From NCBI RefSeq assembly GCF_001968825.1, contig NZ_MIEU01000010.1, positions 310,001-374,000 of the forward strand: a DNA stretch of 64,000 nt, given 5' to 3'. This DNA comes from Tersicoccus sp. Bi-70 (GTDB taxonomy: Bacteria > Actinomycetota > Actinomycetes > Actinomycetales > Micrococcaceae). Below are positions 9,027 to 17,913 of this stretch, in pieces (position 1 is the first letter of the stretch; each line of letters opens with the position of its first letter). Made by a program: the position numbers and the translations under genes. The notes under the pieces are model-generated. The model ran no database searches. It worked only from the letters and a program-made list of their open reading frames with translations, and was not told the DNA's origin.

Positions 9027-9329
9027 TCAGTCCCGGTCGGCGTCCTCACGCGGGCGGGCCGCCTCGAGGCGCTGCTGCGCCCCGTGCAGCCACTGCTCGC
9101 AGCGGTTGGCCAGGGCCTCGCCGCGCTCCCACAGGGCGAGTGACTCCTCCAGGCTGGCGCCGCCGGCCTCGAGCCGGTTGACCACCGCGACGAGTTCCTC
9201 GCGGGCCTGCTCGTAGTTGAGCTGGTCGACGCCGTTCGCGTCGCCGTCGGTGGTGCCGGCGGCCTTCGACCCGGTGGAGCCGGATCCGGCTCCACCGGGT
9301 GCCGTGCTGGTGGGGGTGGCGTCACTCAT
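9027..9329 (-). CDS. xseB: exodeoxyribonuclease VII small subunit
   Basis: A 100-residue XseB. The C-terminal 65 residues hold the family core ([19 protein letters not shown] ... [14 protein letters not shown]). The first 35 residues are a low-complexity Gly/Ser/Thr/Ala tail, longer than usual for the family. With XseA it forms ExoVII, which degrades single-stranded DNA into oligonucleotides. Its start overlaps the end of xseA by eight bases, so the two are coupled. Part of the N-terminal tail is encoded by a 30-bp perfect palindrome. Confidence 0.9.
   Translation of the reverse strand: MSDATPTSTAPGGAGSGSTGSKAAGTTDGDANGVDQLNYEQAREELVAVVNRLEAGGASLEESLALWERGEALANRCEQWLHGAQQRLEAARPREDADRD
9270..9299. 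repeat. 30-bp perfect palindrome inside xseB
   Basis: Positions 9270-9299 equal their own reverse complement at every base, centred on GGATCC (9282-9287). The arm is CCCGGTGGAGCCGGA. It encodes Gly/Ser-rich residues of the XseB tail. It could form a cruciform or an mRNA hairpin just after the xseB start. Confidence 0.9.
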
Positions 9330-10812
9330 CGGGTTCTCCTGGGTCGTACTTGGGGCTGGGGGAGCTCATCGGGGGCGGGCCCTCGTCGGGCTCTCGCACC
9401 GCGAACACGCGGGCGCCGATCTCCCCGGCGGCCACGCGGATGCGGACCCGGTCGTCCGGCCGGGTCTGCGTGGACGAGCGGACGACGGCGCCGTCGGCCA
9501 GCTGGACGACGGCGTAGCCGCGGTCCAGGGTGTTCTGCGGTGAGAGGGAGCGCATCTGCGCGCGCAGGTGGGCGATGCGGTCGGTCGCCCGGTGCACGGC
9601 GATCTCGGTGGCGCGCCGGGCGCGGTGCCGCATCCGTTCGACGTCCTCGGTGCGCGCAGTGAGCATGGTCTCGGGCCGCAGCATCACGGGGCGGCTGCGC
9701 AGGCCGGCAAGCCGGTCGGTCTCCCGGTGCAGCAGCGACCGCACGGCCCGATCGAGCACCTGCCGCGCCTGGCCGATGCGGGCCAGCTCTTCGGCGACGT
9801 CGGGCACGATGCGCTTCGCGGCGTCCGTCGGGGTGGACGCCCGCAGGTCCGCGACGTCGTCGAGGATGGGCCGGTCCGCCTCGTGGCCGATGGCGCTGAC
9901 CACGGGGGTGCGGGCGGCGGAGACGGCCCGGACAAGGTCCTCGTTGCTGAACGGCAGCAGGTCCTCGAGGGAGCCGCCGCCGCGGGCGATGACGATGACG
10001 TCCACGTCGGGGTGCTCGTCGAGCTCGCGCAGGGCAGCGCTGACCTGCGCGACGGCGGTGACGCCCTGGACGGCCACCTCGCGGATCTCGAACTGCACGG
10101 CCGGCCACCGCAGGGCCGCGTTGCGCAGCACGTCCTTCTCGGCGTCCGAGTTCCGGCCGGTGATCAGCCCGATGCGGTGGGGCAGCCGGGGGAGTGGCCG
10201 CTTCCGCTCGGGGGCGAACAGGCCCTCGGCGCCCAGCGCCTGCCGCAGCCGCTCGATACGGGCGAGCAGGTCGCCCAGACCTACCGGACGGATGTCGCGC
10301 GTCTGCATGGACAACCGGCCGGTCTTCATCCAGAAGTCGGCCTTGAGCTGGGCGACCACCCGGGCGCCGCGCTCGAGCGGCACCGGCATCTGGTCCAGCA
10401 CCCGGCCGAGGACCGCCACGGAGAAGGACACCTCGGCGTCTGTGTCCCGCAGCGTCAGGTAGGTGACGTTGGCGCGCCGGTTGAGCTCGATGACCTGCCC
10501 CTCGACCCAGGCGAACGGGGCCCGGTCGATGTAGGTCTTCAGCTTCTGCGAGAGCACGCGCAGCGGCCACGGCGCGTCGGCGGACGTCTCGGCGGCGGTG
10601 GCCGGCAGGGTCGCGGGCGCCTGCTCGGCCCGGCCGTCCTCCCCGGCCGCGGGGCTCTGCCCGGCACCGCCGTTGCCCGGGTCCGCCGGCTCCAGCGCCG
10701 TCACCGTCACCCCGTCCACGGTCGCAACCGCACCACCGACCGTGGCGCGGTCGAGGCCGCGCGGCTCGGCGCCGGCATGCGGTGCCTCGGGCGACTGGCG
10801 GGATTGGCTCAT
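9322..10812 (-). CDS. xseA: exodeoxyribonuclease VII large subunit
   Basis: A 496-residue XseA, the catalytic subunit of ExoVII. The OB-fold single-strand-DNA-binding domain starts near residue 82 ([16 protein letters not shown]); the catalytic domain includes [15 protein letters not shown] and [17 protein letters not shown], with conserved [19 protein letters not shown]. An approximately 80-residue Ala/Pro/Gly-rich N-terminal extension precedes the OB fold. A TAAGTG hexamer six bases before the ATG would fit a leaderless transcript and supports the long start. xseB follows in the same operon. Confidence 0.92.
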   Translation of the reverse strand: MSQSRQSPEAPHAGAEPRGLDRATVGGAVATVDGVTVTALEPADPGNGGAGQSPAAGEDGRAEQAPATLPATAAETSADAPWPLRVLSQKLKTYIDRAPFAWVEGQVIELNRRANVTYLTLRDTDAEVSFSVAVLGRVLDQMPVPLERGARVVAQLKADFWMKTGRLSMQTRDIRPVGLGDLLARIERLRQALGAEGLFAPERKRPLPRLPHRIGLITGRNSDAEKDVLRNAALRWPAVQFEIREVAVQGVTAVAQVSAALRELDEHPDVDVIVIARGGGSLEDLLPFSNEDLVRAVSAARTPVVSAIGHEADRPILDDVADLRASTPTDAAKRIVPDVAEELARIGQARQVLDRAVRSLLHRETDRLAGLRSRPVMLRPETMLTARTEDVERMRHRARRATEIAVHRATDRIAHLRAQMRSLSPQNTLDRGYAVVQLADGAVVRSSTQTRPDDRVRIRVAAGEIGARVFAVREPDEGPPPMSSPSPKYDPGEPDE

Positions 10813-10930
10813 GTTCTACACTTACCACCCACCGTCCCCAGAACTGCGGCCGCACGTCGGCATGCGGCGAACCTGTGGACAACGTGCGGCCGTGCACCGG
10901 CCCGTTCCGATCGTCGTCTCGAGGTTGCCC

Positions 10931-11794
10931 ATGGCCCGCACCGTGCTGTCCTTCCTGCTCGGCCTGGTCGCCGTCGTGCTGCTCCTGGCCGGCGTCAGCG
11001 CCACCGCCGTGCAGCGCACGGTCGTCGACACGGACGGGTTCGTGACGCTCACCTCCCCGCTCTCGTCCGACGCCGGGCTGCACGACCGGCTCGCCAGCAC
11101 GGTGGCCACGGAGGCGCGGAACCGGATCGCGCTGCCGGAGGGCCTCCAGGACGCCGCAGCCGGGGTGATCGACCGGGCCGCCCAGGCGCTGACGGAGGAC
11201 GTCGGCTTCCCCGCTGCCTGGGAGCGGACCATGCAGCGCAGCCACGATCTGAGCCTGGGCGCGCTGACGGACCCGTCCAAGCCGGACGCGCTCCAGGCCG
11301 ACATCCAGCCGATCGTCAGGCTGCTCGTGGACAAGGCCGCGGGCAGCCTCGGGGTGCCGCTGGACGGCTCGGTCATCTCCGACGACCCCGTCGTCGTCGA
11401 TCTCGGCGCCTCCCAGCAGGCGAGCGTCGCCGCCACCGTGGTCAGGGCCGCCGGCTTCGCGCCGGCGGCCCTCACCGGGGCGGCCGTCGCGGCGGTTCTC
11501 GCGCTGCTGGTCGCCCGTCGCCGCACGACGACACTGGCCTGGCTCGGCATCGGGGTGCTGGTGGGCACGGCGCTGCTCGTGGTGGCGGGACTGCTGGTCC
11601 AGGGTGCGGTCGCGAGTGGGCAGAACGCGCCGGGGCTGGGGGACTACCTGCGGTACCGGCTGGTCGGGGTGGCGTCCGGCGCCGCCGTGCCGTGGGCCGT
11701 GGGCCTGGCCGTCTGGGGCGCGGTGCTGCTGGCGGTGGGCGTCGTCGGCCGCCTCGTCGTCGGCCGGGCCGAAACCGGTTCAGCCCAGCGCTGA
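10931..11794 (+). CDS. membrane protein of unknown function with an extracellular domain
   Basis: A 287-residue protein I do not recognise as a named family. One N-terminal helix (about residues 5-27) is followed by an approximately 150-residue region without long hydrophobic stretches, predicted outside, then three hydrophobic helices at about 178-195, 205-225 and 255-280 and a short Arg-rich tail. The ATG at 10931 is the first methionine directly before the first helix; longer in-frame starts would run into the xseA promoter. It is divergent from xseA and precedes ispH by about 50 bases. Confidence 0.7.
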   Translation: MARTVLSFLLGLVAVVLLLAGVSATAVQRTVVDTDGFVTLTSPLSSDAGLHDRLASTVATEARNRIALPEGLQDAAAGVIDRAAQALTEDVGFPAAWERTMQRSHDLSLGALTDPSKPDALQADIQPIVRLLVDKAAGSLGVPLDGSVISDDPVVVDLGASQQASVAATVVRAAGFAPAALTGAAVAAVLALLVARRRTTTLAWLGIGVLVGTALLVVAGLLVQGAVASGQNAPGLGDYLRYRLVGVASGAAVPWAVGLAVWGAVLLAVGVVGRLVVGRAETGSAQR

Positions 11795-11833
11795 CGCGCC
11801 CCGCACCGACCGGGCCGGGCGGGCGGCCGCCCG

Positions 11834-11839
11834 TACGAT
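11834..11839 (+). promoter_or_regulatory. -10-like TACGAT upstream of ispH
   Basis: TACGAT ends six bases before the ATG at 11846, so a transcript from it would start at or next to the start codon (leaderless). The bases between are GGGGGC, which could instead act as a weak ribosome site. Confidence 0.45.
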
Positions 11840-11845
11840 GGGGGC

Positions 11846-12925
11846 ATGACCACCGCTGTCTCCGTGCCCATGCCGGTCGTGCCGCGCCGCCGTCGAACCC
11901 CCGAGGAGATCGCCGCGGTTCCGGTGGACGGTGACCGGAAGGTGCTGCTGGCGGCGCCCCGCGGCTACTGCGCGGGCGTGGACCGGGCCGTCGTCGCCGT
12001 CGAGAAGGCGCTCGAGCACTACGGGGCGCCCGTCTACGTGCGCAAGGAGATCGTGCACAACAAGCACGTCGTCAGCACGCTGCAGGAGAAGGGCGCGGTC
12101 TTCGTCGAGGAGACCGACCAGGTGCCCTCGGGCGCACTCGTCGTCTTCTCCGCGCACGGCGTCTCCCCGGCCGTCAAGCAGTCCGCCGTGGATCGCGATC
12201 TGCGCACCATCGACGCGACGTGCCCGCTGGTCACCAAGGTGCACCGCGAGGCCGTCCGCTTCGCCCGCGCCGGGGACCACATCCTGCTGATCGGCCACGA
12301 GGGCCACGAGGAGGTCGAGGGCACCTACGGGGAAGCGCCCGACGACACCACGGTGGTGAACAACCCCGAGGAGGCGCGCACGGTCGAGGTGGCCGACCCG
12401 GACCGCCTGATCTGGCTCTCCCAGACCACCCTGTCGGTGGACGAGACGATGGAGATCGTGACCATCCTGCGGGAGCGGTTCCCGAATCTGCAGGACCCGC
12501 CGAGCGACGACATCTGCTACGCCACCTCCAACCGGCAGGCCGCCATCAAGAAGATCGCGCCGGCCGCGGACCTGGTGATCGTCGTCGGATCGGCGAACTC
12601 GTCGAACTCGGTGCGCCTCGTCGAGGTGGCGCTCGAGTACGGCGCTCGTGCCGCCCACCGCGTGGACTTCGCCGAGCAGATCGACGAGTCCTGGTTCGAG
12701 GGCGTCGCTACGGTCGGCGTCACCTCGGGCGCCTCCGTGCCCGAGGTCCTGGTCCAGCGGGTACTGAGCCTGCTCGCCGAGTACGGCTACGGCGACGTCG
12801 AGGAGGTCGTCACCGCCGAGGAGGACATCCTCTTCTCCCTCCCCAAGGAGCTGCGCACCACGCTCAAGGCCGCCGGGGACGCCTCCCGCGGTCTCGGCGG
12901 TCGCGGCGGCCGGCCCACCGCCTGA
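11846..12925 (+). CDS. ispH: 4-hydroxy-3-methylbut-2-enyl diphosphate reductase
   Basis: A 359-residue IspH (LytB), the last enzyme of the MEP isoprenoid pathway, reducing HMBPP to IPP and DMAPP. The three cysteines that bind the [4Fe-4S] cluster are present: C42 in RGYCAGVD, C126 in ATCPLVTK and C224 in [10 protein letters not shown]. The conserved histidines ([17 protein letters not shown]) are also seen. The approximately 20-residue N-terminal extension and the Gly/Arg-rich C-terminus lie outside the core. It probably has its own leaderless promoter. Confidence 0.95.
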   Translation: MTTAVSVPMPVVPRRRRTPEEIAAVPVDGDRKVLLAAPRGYCAGVDRAVVAVEKALEHYGAPVYVRKEIVHNKHVVSTLQEKGAVFVEETDQVPSGALVVFSAHGVSPAVKQSAVDRDLRTIDATCPLVTKVHREAVRFARAGDHILLIGHEGHEEVEGTYGEAPDDTTVVNNPEEARTVEVADPDRLIWLSQTTLSVDETMEIVTILRERFPNLQDPPSDDICYATSNRQAAIKKIAPAADLVIVVGSANSSNSVRLVEVALEYGARAAHRVDFAEQIDESWFEGVATVGVTSGASVPEVLVQRVLSLLAEYGYGDVEEVVTAEEDILFSLPKELRTTLKAAGDASRGLGGRGGRPTA

Positions 12926-12951
12926 GCCGTCGCTTCGCCTCGTCCGATCCG

Positions 12952-13000
12952 CCCCGCGTCCGATCCACCCGCGTCCGACCAACCCCGCGTCCGATCCACC
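12952..13000. repeat. 18-bp direct repeat in the ispH downstream gap
   Basis: CCCCGCGTCCGATCCACC occurs at 12952-12969 and again at 12983-13000, with a partial copy (CGCGTCCGACC) between. It occupies most of the gap before the next gene. It may be slippage-derived, and no function is evident. Confidence 0.75.
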
Positions 13001-13017
13001 GCGTGAAGGAGTGCCGC

Positions 13018-13809
13018 ATGAGCTCGACCCCCGCCGCCCGCAGTGAGGTGGTCGCGCGCGCCGCGACCCTCGCCCGCCTGCACACCGAGCCCGGCATGCT
13101 GGTGCTGCCGACGGTGTGGGACGCCTGGTCCGCTCGCACGGCCGTCGACGCCGGCTTCACGGCGCTGACGATCGGCAGCCACCCGCTGGCCGACTCCCGC
13201 GGTCAGGACGACCACGAGGGCATGACGCTCGACGACGCGCTGGAGGGCATCGCCCGGGTCTGCGCCTCCGTCGACGTGCCGGTCAGCGCCGACGTCGAGT
13301 CCGGCTACGGCACCCCCGCCGCGGAACTGGTCGAGCGGGTGCTCGACGCCGGTGCCGTCGGCATCAACGTCGAGGACACCGTCCACCACGAGAACCGCGT
13401 CCGCTCCGTGCAGGAGCACGCCGACTACATCGGTCAGCTCCGGACTGCCGCCGACGTGGCCGGCGTCGAACTCGTGATCAACGCCCGGACCGACGCCTAC
13501 CTGCATTCCGACGAGTTCGCCGACCCGCTGAGCGAGGCCGTCACCCGGCTGCAGGCCTGCGTCGAGGCCGGCGCCCGGTCGGTCTACCCGGTGCGGGTCC
13601 CGGACCTGTCCTCCGTGCGCACCCTCGTCGACGCCGTGTCCGTCCCCGTCAACATCACCGCCAATCCCCGCACCGGCGCGCCCTCCGGGTCCATGGAGGA
13701 GCTGCGTGACGCCGGCGTGCGCCGGATCAGCTACGGGCCGCTCCTGCAGGCCGAGCTGACCCGGTCGATGAGTGAACTGATCCAGCCCTGGGCGCCCTCC
13801 GGGGCGTGA
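13018..13809 (+). CDS. PEP mutase / isocitrate lyase superfamily protein
   Basis: A 263-residue TIM-barrel enzyme of the PEP-mutase/methylisocitrate-lyase superfamily. Features include VPVSADVESGYG (metal-binding Asp region, near residue 90), AVGINVEDT (near 118) and NARTDAYL (near 160). Members cleave or form C-C or P-C bonds on 2-oxo or phosphonate substrates. The usual KKCGH loop of true isocitrate/methylisocitrate lyases is missing, so the reaction is undetermined. AAGGAG lies about six bases before the ATG. No neighbour indicates the pathway. Confidence 0.8.
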   Translation: MSSTPAARSEVVARAATLARLHTEPGMLVLPTVWDAWSARTAVDAGFTALTIGSHPLADSRGQDDHEGMTLDDALEGIARVCASVDVPVSADVESGYGTPAAELVERVLDAGAVGINVEDTVHHENRVRSVQEHADYIGQLRTAADVAGVELVINARTDAYLHSDEFADPLSEAVTRLQACVEAGARSVYPVRVPDLSSVRTLVDAVSVPVNITANPRTGAPSGSMEELRDAGVRRISYGPLLQAELTRSMSELIQPWAPSGA

Positions 13810-13920
13810 GGGTCGGCCCACTTTCTGGTGCCAGCTCGTCACTAGTTGCTCCATCTGGGCCCCAGAGAGGGTCGATGCGACAACTATTGGCGAACTGGCT
13901 CGCTTGTCGATCACGCCCGA

Positions 13921-14857
13921 TCACGCGGCGGTCGACTCCACCCCGTCGAGGGTCCGGCGGCACACCTCCGACCACGGCGTCGGCGCCAGGCCCAGCTCAC
14001 GTTCGGCGGCGCTGCTGTCCACGACGTACGGCCGGGCCTGGATGTAGCTCATCGTCGCCATCTCCCGCATGTCAACGTTGACCAGGCCCGCGGCCCGGAG
14101 CGCGACGCGCGGGATGCTGCTCATGCTCACCATCGGGTGGCCGCCCGCGGCGAGCACGTCGGCCAGCGCCTCGCGGTGGGTGCGCGGGGCGTTCGTCGGC
14201 GCGATCCACACCCCGCCCCCAGGTGTCCGGGCGGTCCGCCACGGCCACCAGCGTCCGGGCGACGTCGGCGACGTCGGTCCACGAGTGGGGCAGGTCCGGG
14301 TCGCCGACCACCCACGCGCGCCGTCCCCGCAGCGCGCCCGGCACGTCGCGGGTCAGATGCCCGTTCGCCCCGACGCCGGCACCGACGTAGTCCGACGCAC
14401 GGACCTCGACGACGGTGGCCCGCCCGGCGTCGTGCGCTGCCTTCGCCTCCGCCCACATCTGCGCGCGGATCCGCCCGTTCTTCTCCGTCGCCACGTCCGG
14501 CAGCTCCTCCGTCATCGGCACGTCCACCGGCCCGTAGGCATAGAGGCTCGAGGCCGTCACCAGGGTTGCTCCCGTCCGCTCGGCCGTGGTGAGCAGGCTG
14601 CCGGCCAGGGCGGGCCAGACGGTCTCCCAGGTGCCGTAGTGCGGGGGATTGGCGCAGTTGTAGAGGGCCGCTGCACCCGTCGCGAGCTCGGTGAGACGGG
14701 CGGGGTCGGCGGCGTCGGCGGCCACCCGGCGAACTCCGGGCAGCTCAGGACCGCGTCCACTGCGGGTGACGACGACGACGTCGTCGCCGCGCTCGGCCAG
14801 GAGCCGGGCGGTGTGGCGGCCGACCGGGCCCGCTCCGACGATCACCTGGGTGCTCAT
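13921..14857 (-). pseudogene. NAD-dependent epimerase/dehydratase with a frameshift
   Basis: The gene begins at 14857 with MSTQVIVGAGPVGRHTARLLAERG, a Rossmann-fold start, and runs in frame to about 14222. There the frame leaves the family sequence. Shifting by one base continues as WIAPTNAPRTHREALADVL and ends at the TGA at 13921-13923. The junction is the tract CCCCGCCCCC at 14211-14220 (G5CG4 on the coding strand), a typical slippage or base-calling spot. Restored, the product would be about 311 residues, a normal length. It is divergent from a TetR gene with two operators between. It may be a real pseudogene or a one-base sequence error; the intact bias on both sides favours an error or a recent event. 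Confidence 0.8.
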
Positions 14858-14886
14858 GAGTTCTCCTCGTATCGATGCTCCATGAA

Positions 14887-14949
14887 GAGAGCAGTGCTCT
14901 CGGTCGGTACGCTAGCGCGCCGCCGACACGTTGGCAAGAGCACTGCTCT
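14887..14949. promoter_or_regulatory. two palindromic TetR-type operators
   Basis: AGAGCA-N-TGCTCT occurs at 14888-14900 (N=G) and at 14937-14949 (N=C), both followed by CGGT, with centres 49 bp apart. They lie in the 133-base gap between the divergent SDR and TetR starts. The regulator encoded at 14991 is the obvious ligand, repressing both directions. Confidence 0.75.
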
Positions 14950-14990
14950 CGGTTGTTGCACCTGCTCTCTTTCGATGCGAGAGTGTCGGC

Positions 14991-15680
14991 ATGGCCGAAC
15001 CCTCGATCCACCGCACCGCCCGCGACATCGCCCGCGAGGAGATCACGCGCGCGATCGTGGCGGAGGGCCGGCGGCAGTTGACCGAGGTGGGACCGTCGGA
15101 GCTGTCCCTCAGGGCGGTGGCCCGGGAACTCGGTATGGTGTCCTCCGCCGTCTACCGGTACGTGCGCAGCCGCGACGATCTGCTGACGGCCCTGATTGTC
15201 GAGGTGTACACCGAGCTGGCCGAGGAGCTGACGGCGGCGGACCGGAGCGTCACCGACTGGACCCAGTTCCGCGCCCGGTGGATGGCCGTCGCCCGGCGAC
15301 TGCACCGCTGGGCGGTCGCGCATCCGTTCGACTACGCCCTCGTGTACGGGTCGCCGGTGCCTGGCTACCGGGCGCCGCGGGACACGGTGGCGCCGGCGGG
15401 CCGCGTGACGGGGGTGCTGCTGGGGCTGCTGGCCGAGGTGCAGGCGGCCGGTCGATCACCGGAGCCGCGGCCGGTGCCCCGGCCCGTGCACCGCGCCATC
15501 GCCGGCATGCGGCAGGTGACGGAGAACAGCATCGCCGACGACCTTCTGCTGCGCGGGGTGCAAGCGTGGGGTGCCCTGCTCGGCGCGATCAGCCTGCAGC
15601 TCTTCGGTCACCTGCACCGCGGCGTCGACGACTACGACGCGTGGTTCGAGGACACGGCCATGAGGATCTGCCCGGTCTGA
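14991..15680 (+). CDS. TetR/AcrR family transcriptional regulator
   Basis: A 229-residue regulator. The N-terminal helix-turn-helix covers about residues 20-65 (LSLRAVARELGMVSSAVYRYVRSRDDLL). The C-terminal domain contains HRWAVAHPFDYALVYGSPVPGY, characteristic of the TetR WHG ligand-binding group. The ATG at 14991 follows the second operator closely. It probably represses itself and the divergent SDR (frameshifted in this sequence). Ligand unknown. Confidence 0.88.
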   Translation: MAEPSIHRTARDIAREEITRAIVAEGRRQLTEVGPSELSLRAVARELGMVSSAVYRYVRSRDDLLTALIVEVYTELAEELTAADRSVTDWTQFRARWMAVARRLHRWAVAHPFDYALVYGSPVPGYRAPRDTVAPAGRVTGVLLGLLAEVQAAGRSPEPRPVPRPVHRAIAGMRQVTENSIADDLLLRGVQAWGALLGAISLQLFGHLHRGVDDYDAWFEDTAMRICPV

Positions 15681-15759
15681 CACGTCCGCGGTGGACTCGC
15701 TCGGCTGAATGAGGCGGAACGCACAGCCCCGGGCGCTGCACAATCCCGTTCATGACGAA

Positions 15760-15799
15760 GGCGCCCCGGGCCGTCGTGAACGACGATCCGGGGCGCCTC
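15760..15799. terminator. bidirectional hairpin between convergent genes
   Basis: AGGCGCCCCGG (15760-15770) pairs with CCGGGGCGCCT (15789-15799), and an inner CGTCGT/ACGACG stem extends it. It lies between the TetR gene and the convergent DUF2382 gene and can serve both. Confidence 0.75.
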
Positions 15800-15830
15800 G
15801 TGTCGTGCTGGTGGCGCGAACGCCGGTCGG

Positions 15831-16754
15831 TCAGCGGTTGCCGTCGACCTTGCCGTCGACGTTGCCGTCGATCGAGCCGTCGGTGTCCGTCTCGATCTCT
15901 TCCTTGCGCACCTGGTCGCTGACCGTCGTGGTCTCCTCGACGGTCTCCTTGCCGACGCGCACGCGCTCGACCGGGACGACCTCCTTCTCGATGACGGGGC
16001 GCTCCTCGTGGAGGATCACCTCGTGCTCCTCGTCGGAGAGCTCCGGCCCGGCCTCGGCGGCACCGCGGTTGGCGTCGGTGATCGGCTCGCGCTCGAGGGT
16101 GACCTCTTCCCGGGTGACCGGCACCTGAACGGTCTGCTGCTCGGTGACGACGTGCTTGCGCAGGCGCACCCGACCGGTCTCGACGTTCTCGGTACCCACG
16201 CGGAGCCGCTCCTCGGAGCGGGTCATTGCCTCGTCCGTGGTAGGGCCGGAGGTGTCGTGGCCGACGGTGCCGGCCGTGTCCGTGTTGGTGTCCGAGTAGC
16301 GGTCACCGGTCACGCCGGCGGACCGCTCGTCCACGCCACCGACCAGGCCGGCCGGGCGCTCGTCCACGTCACCGGTCATCGTGCCCGTGGTGGTCTCGCC
16401 GGTACGGGTGCGATCGTCGTTGGCGTCGCCGCCCGCCTGGGTCAGGCCGTAGTGGCGGTAGAGCTCCTGCTCCTCCTCGGGGGAGAGGTGGTCCTGATCG
16501 GCGTCGACGCGCGGAGCGTCGGAGACCAGCTGCTTGTCGAACGGCACGCGCAGGCCGCGCTCGTCCAGATCGGCGTTGCGGATCGGCACGAAGGTCTCCT
16601 TGGTGCCGAAGAGGCCGGTGCGGACGGTGACCCACTCGGGCGAACCGCTCTCGTCGTCCAGGTAGACCTGCCCGACGTCGCCGAGACGGTGGTCGTCGTT
16701 GGTCAGCACGTCAGCGCCGAACAGGGTGGAGATCGCGTTCTTGTCGATAGCCAT
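15831..16754 (-). CDS. PRC-barrel and DUF2382 domain protein
   Basis: A 307-residue soluble protein. A PRC-barrel-like domain occupies about residues 13-75, a low-complexity Thr/Asp/Gly linker 105-175, and DUF2382 178-290 (SEERLRVGTENVETGRVRLRK ..., written with conserved VxVPVxREEV). The linker holds a tandem repeat, DERPAGLVGG / DERSAGVTGD, and the end repeats DGxxDGN. Such proteins are common in desiccation-tolerant actinobacteria and are linked by annotation to stress responses; no reaction is known. The ATG at 16754 has AAGGAG upstream. It lies downstream of, and co-oriented with, the channel-like gene. Confidence 0.82.
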   Translation of the reverse strand: MAIDKNAISTLFGADVLTNDDHRLGDVGQVYLDDESGSPEWVTVRTGLFGTKETFVPIRNADLDERGLRVPFDKQLVSDAPRVDADQDHLSPEEEQELYRHYGLTQAGGDANDDRTRTGETTTGTMTGDVDERPAGLVGGVDERSAGVTGDRYSDTNTDTAGTVGHDTSGPTTDEAMTRSEERLRVGTENVETGRVRLRKHVVTEQQTVQVPVTREEVTLEREPITDANRGAAEAGPELSDEEHEVILHEERPVIEKEVVPVERVRVGKETVEETTTVSDQVRKEEIETDTDGSIDGNVDGKVDGNR

Positions 16755-16809
16755 GGAGCTTCTCCTTCGGATAGGGATGTTGCGGAAGGTGGTGGGAACC
16801 GATGTTCCC

Positions 16810-16843
16810 GGCGGGCCGAGTCGGATCTCCGTCTCGGCCCGCC
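16810..16843 (-). terminator. hairpin between the channel-like gene and the DUF2382 gene
   Basis: GGCGGGCCGAG (16810-16820) and CTCGGCCCGCC (16833-16843) pair over 11 bp around a 12-base loop, 27 bases after the end of the channel-like gene. It may terminate or attenuate transcription into the DUF2382 gene. Confidence 0.6.
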
Positions 16844-16869
16844 GTTTCACGCGTGGGGCCAGGATCCGC

Positions 16870-17667
16870 TCAGCGGTGCTGGTTGTCGCGGACGGCGCCG
16901 CCGCCGTGGCCGTTGCCGGACTGGTTGGCCGCCGACTTGGCCTTCTGGCCGGCCGACTTGGCCTGCTGCTCGACGCTCGGGGCACGGTCGGCTTGGGCGC
17001 GCAGACGCGGGGCCTCGTCCTCGACCTTGTTCAGGTACGAGTCCCAGCGGGACTGCATGGGCTTGATCAGACCGCCGCCGACGCCGACGACGATCACGCC
17101 GCCGATGGTGGCGAGCACGGTGATCAGGATCGGCGTCGTCACGGTGGTGGCGATGCCCACCTGGTTGAGCGCGGCGATGATGCCGAAGCCGAGGATGAAG
17201 ACGGCGGCGATGTTGGCCAGCGCCTTGCCGTAGGAGAGGCCGCCCAGGGTGTTCTGGATCAGCGTCTTGACGGCTGCGGCAATCGCGGCGGTGATGATCA
17301 CGATGATGATGGCGACGAAGGCAGCCGGCAGGAAGGCGATGATCGCCGTCAGGATGTTGCTGATCGGGTTCGGGCCGAAGGCGCTGAACGCGAGCTGCAG
17401 GGTGAACAGCATGATCGCGTAGAAGACGAGCTTGGCCAGGATGTCACTCGCGTCGAACTTCGAGTGCTGCAGCGCCCGGCCGATGCCGCCGCGCTCGATG
17501 GCGCGGTTCAGGCCCACACGGTCGAGGAGCTTCGCGATGGCACGGGACAGCACCTTGGCGACGATCCAGCCGATGATCAGGATGACGAGGAACAGCAGCA
17601 GCGCCGGCACGAACGTCGCGATGGCAGTCCACGCAGCGCTCAGGCCGTTGGTCAGGGAATCAGTCAT
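16870..17667 (-). CDS. mechanosensitive-channel-like membrane protein (conserved TM helix family)
   Basis: A 265-residue membrane protein with an N-terminal helix (residues 18-40), then helices near 78-100, 105-135, 150-170 and 175-205. Gly/Ala-rich helices and the repeated [L/I]-D-R-V-G pattern resemble the TM-helix repeat (CmpX/MscS-related) family. The last 60 residues are a Gln/Ala/Lys/Gly-rich cytoplasmic tail. It probably responds to membrane tension or osmotic stress, by family analogy. It faces a TetR gene across a gap holding two operators, so repression by that regulator is likely. Confidence 0.78.
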   Translation of the reverse strand: MTDSLTNGLSAAWTAIATFVPALLLFLVILIIGWIVAKVLSRAIAKLLDRVGLNRAIERGGIGRALQHSKFDASDILAKLVFYAIMLFTLQLAFSAFGPNPISNILTAIIAFLPAAFVAIIIVIITAAIAAAVKTLIQNTLGGLSYGKALANIAAVFILGFGIIAALNQVGIATTVTTPILITVLATIGGVIVVGVGGGLIKPMQSRWDSYLNKVEDEAPRLRAQADRAPSVEQQAKSAGQKAKSAANQSGNGHGGGAVRDNQHR

Positions 17668-17750
17668 GTCCAGCTTTCAGGTCGGTGTCTCGCCGGTCGG
17701 CGACCGGTCGAGCTGGGGAGATCGACGGGGCGTTCGCGACGACCCGTCAA

Positions 17751-17800
17751 TGACTTACGACGTAAGTCACTTTCTCATTGCCCCGAGCTTACAAGCTAAG
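17751..17800. promoter_or_regulatory. paired CTTA-N5-TAAG operators
   Basis: TGACTTACGACGTAAGTCA (17751-17769) is a 19-bp palindrome around one central base. A second CTTA-N5-TAAG dyad is at 17788-17800, 34 bp away centre to centre, sharing the TAAGTCA flank. Both lie between the channel-like gene and the divergent TetR gene, as expected for autoregulation. Confidence 0.75.
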
Positions 17801-17913
17801 TCAAATGATGCAAAGCAGGCTGATCAAACTGTATGCCGTGCATCGTCCGAGGTCGAGGGCTAGGGTCGAACGAAAGGACAGCCGCATCCGACCGGACGGG
17901 AAGGTGATCACCG

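Noticed and set aside
5453-9325. A 1290-codon open frame on the minus strand
   Set aside because: It is antisense to the osmoprotectant, aminotransferase and PPK2 genes, has low-complexity composition typical of GC-rich shadow frames, and no recognisable domain.
13854-13866. Palindrome TCTGGG-C-CCCAGA between the PEP-mutase-family gene and the broken SDR
   Set aside because: Single occurrence with a one-base centre; too little to call an operator or terminator, though termination between these convergent genes is possible.
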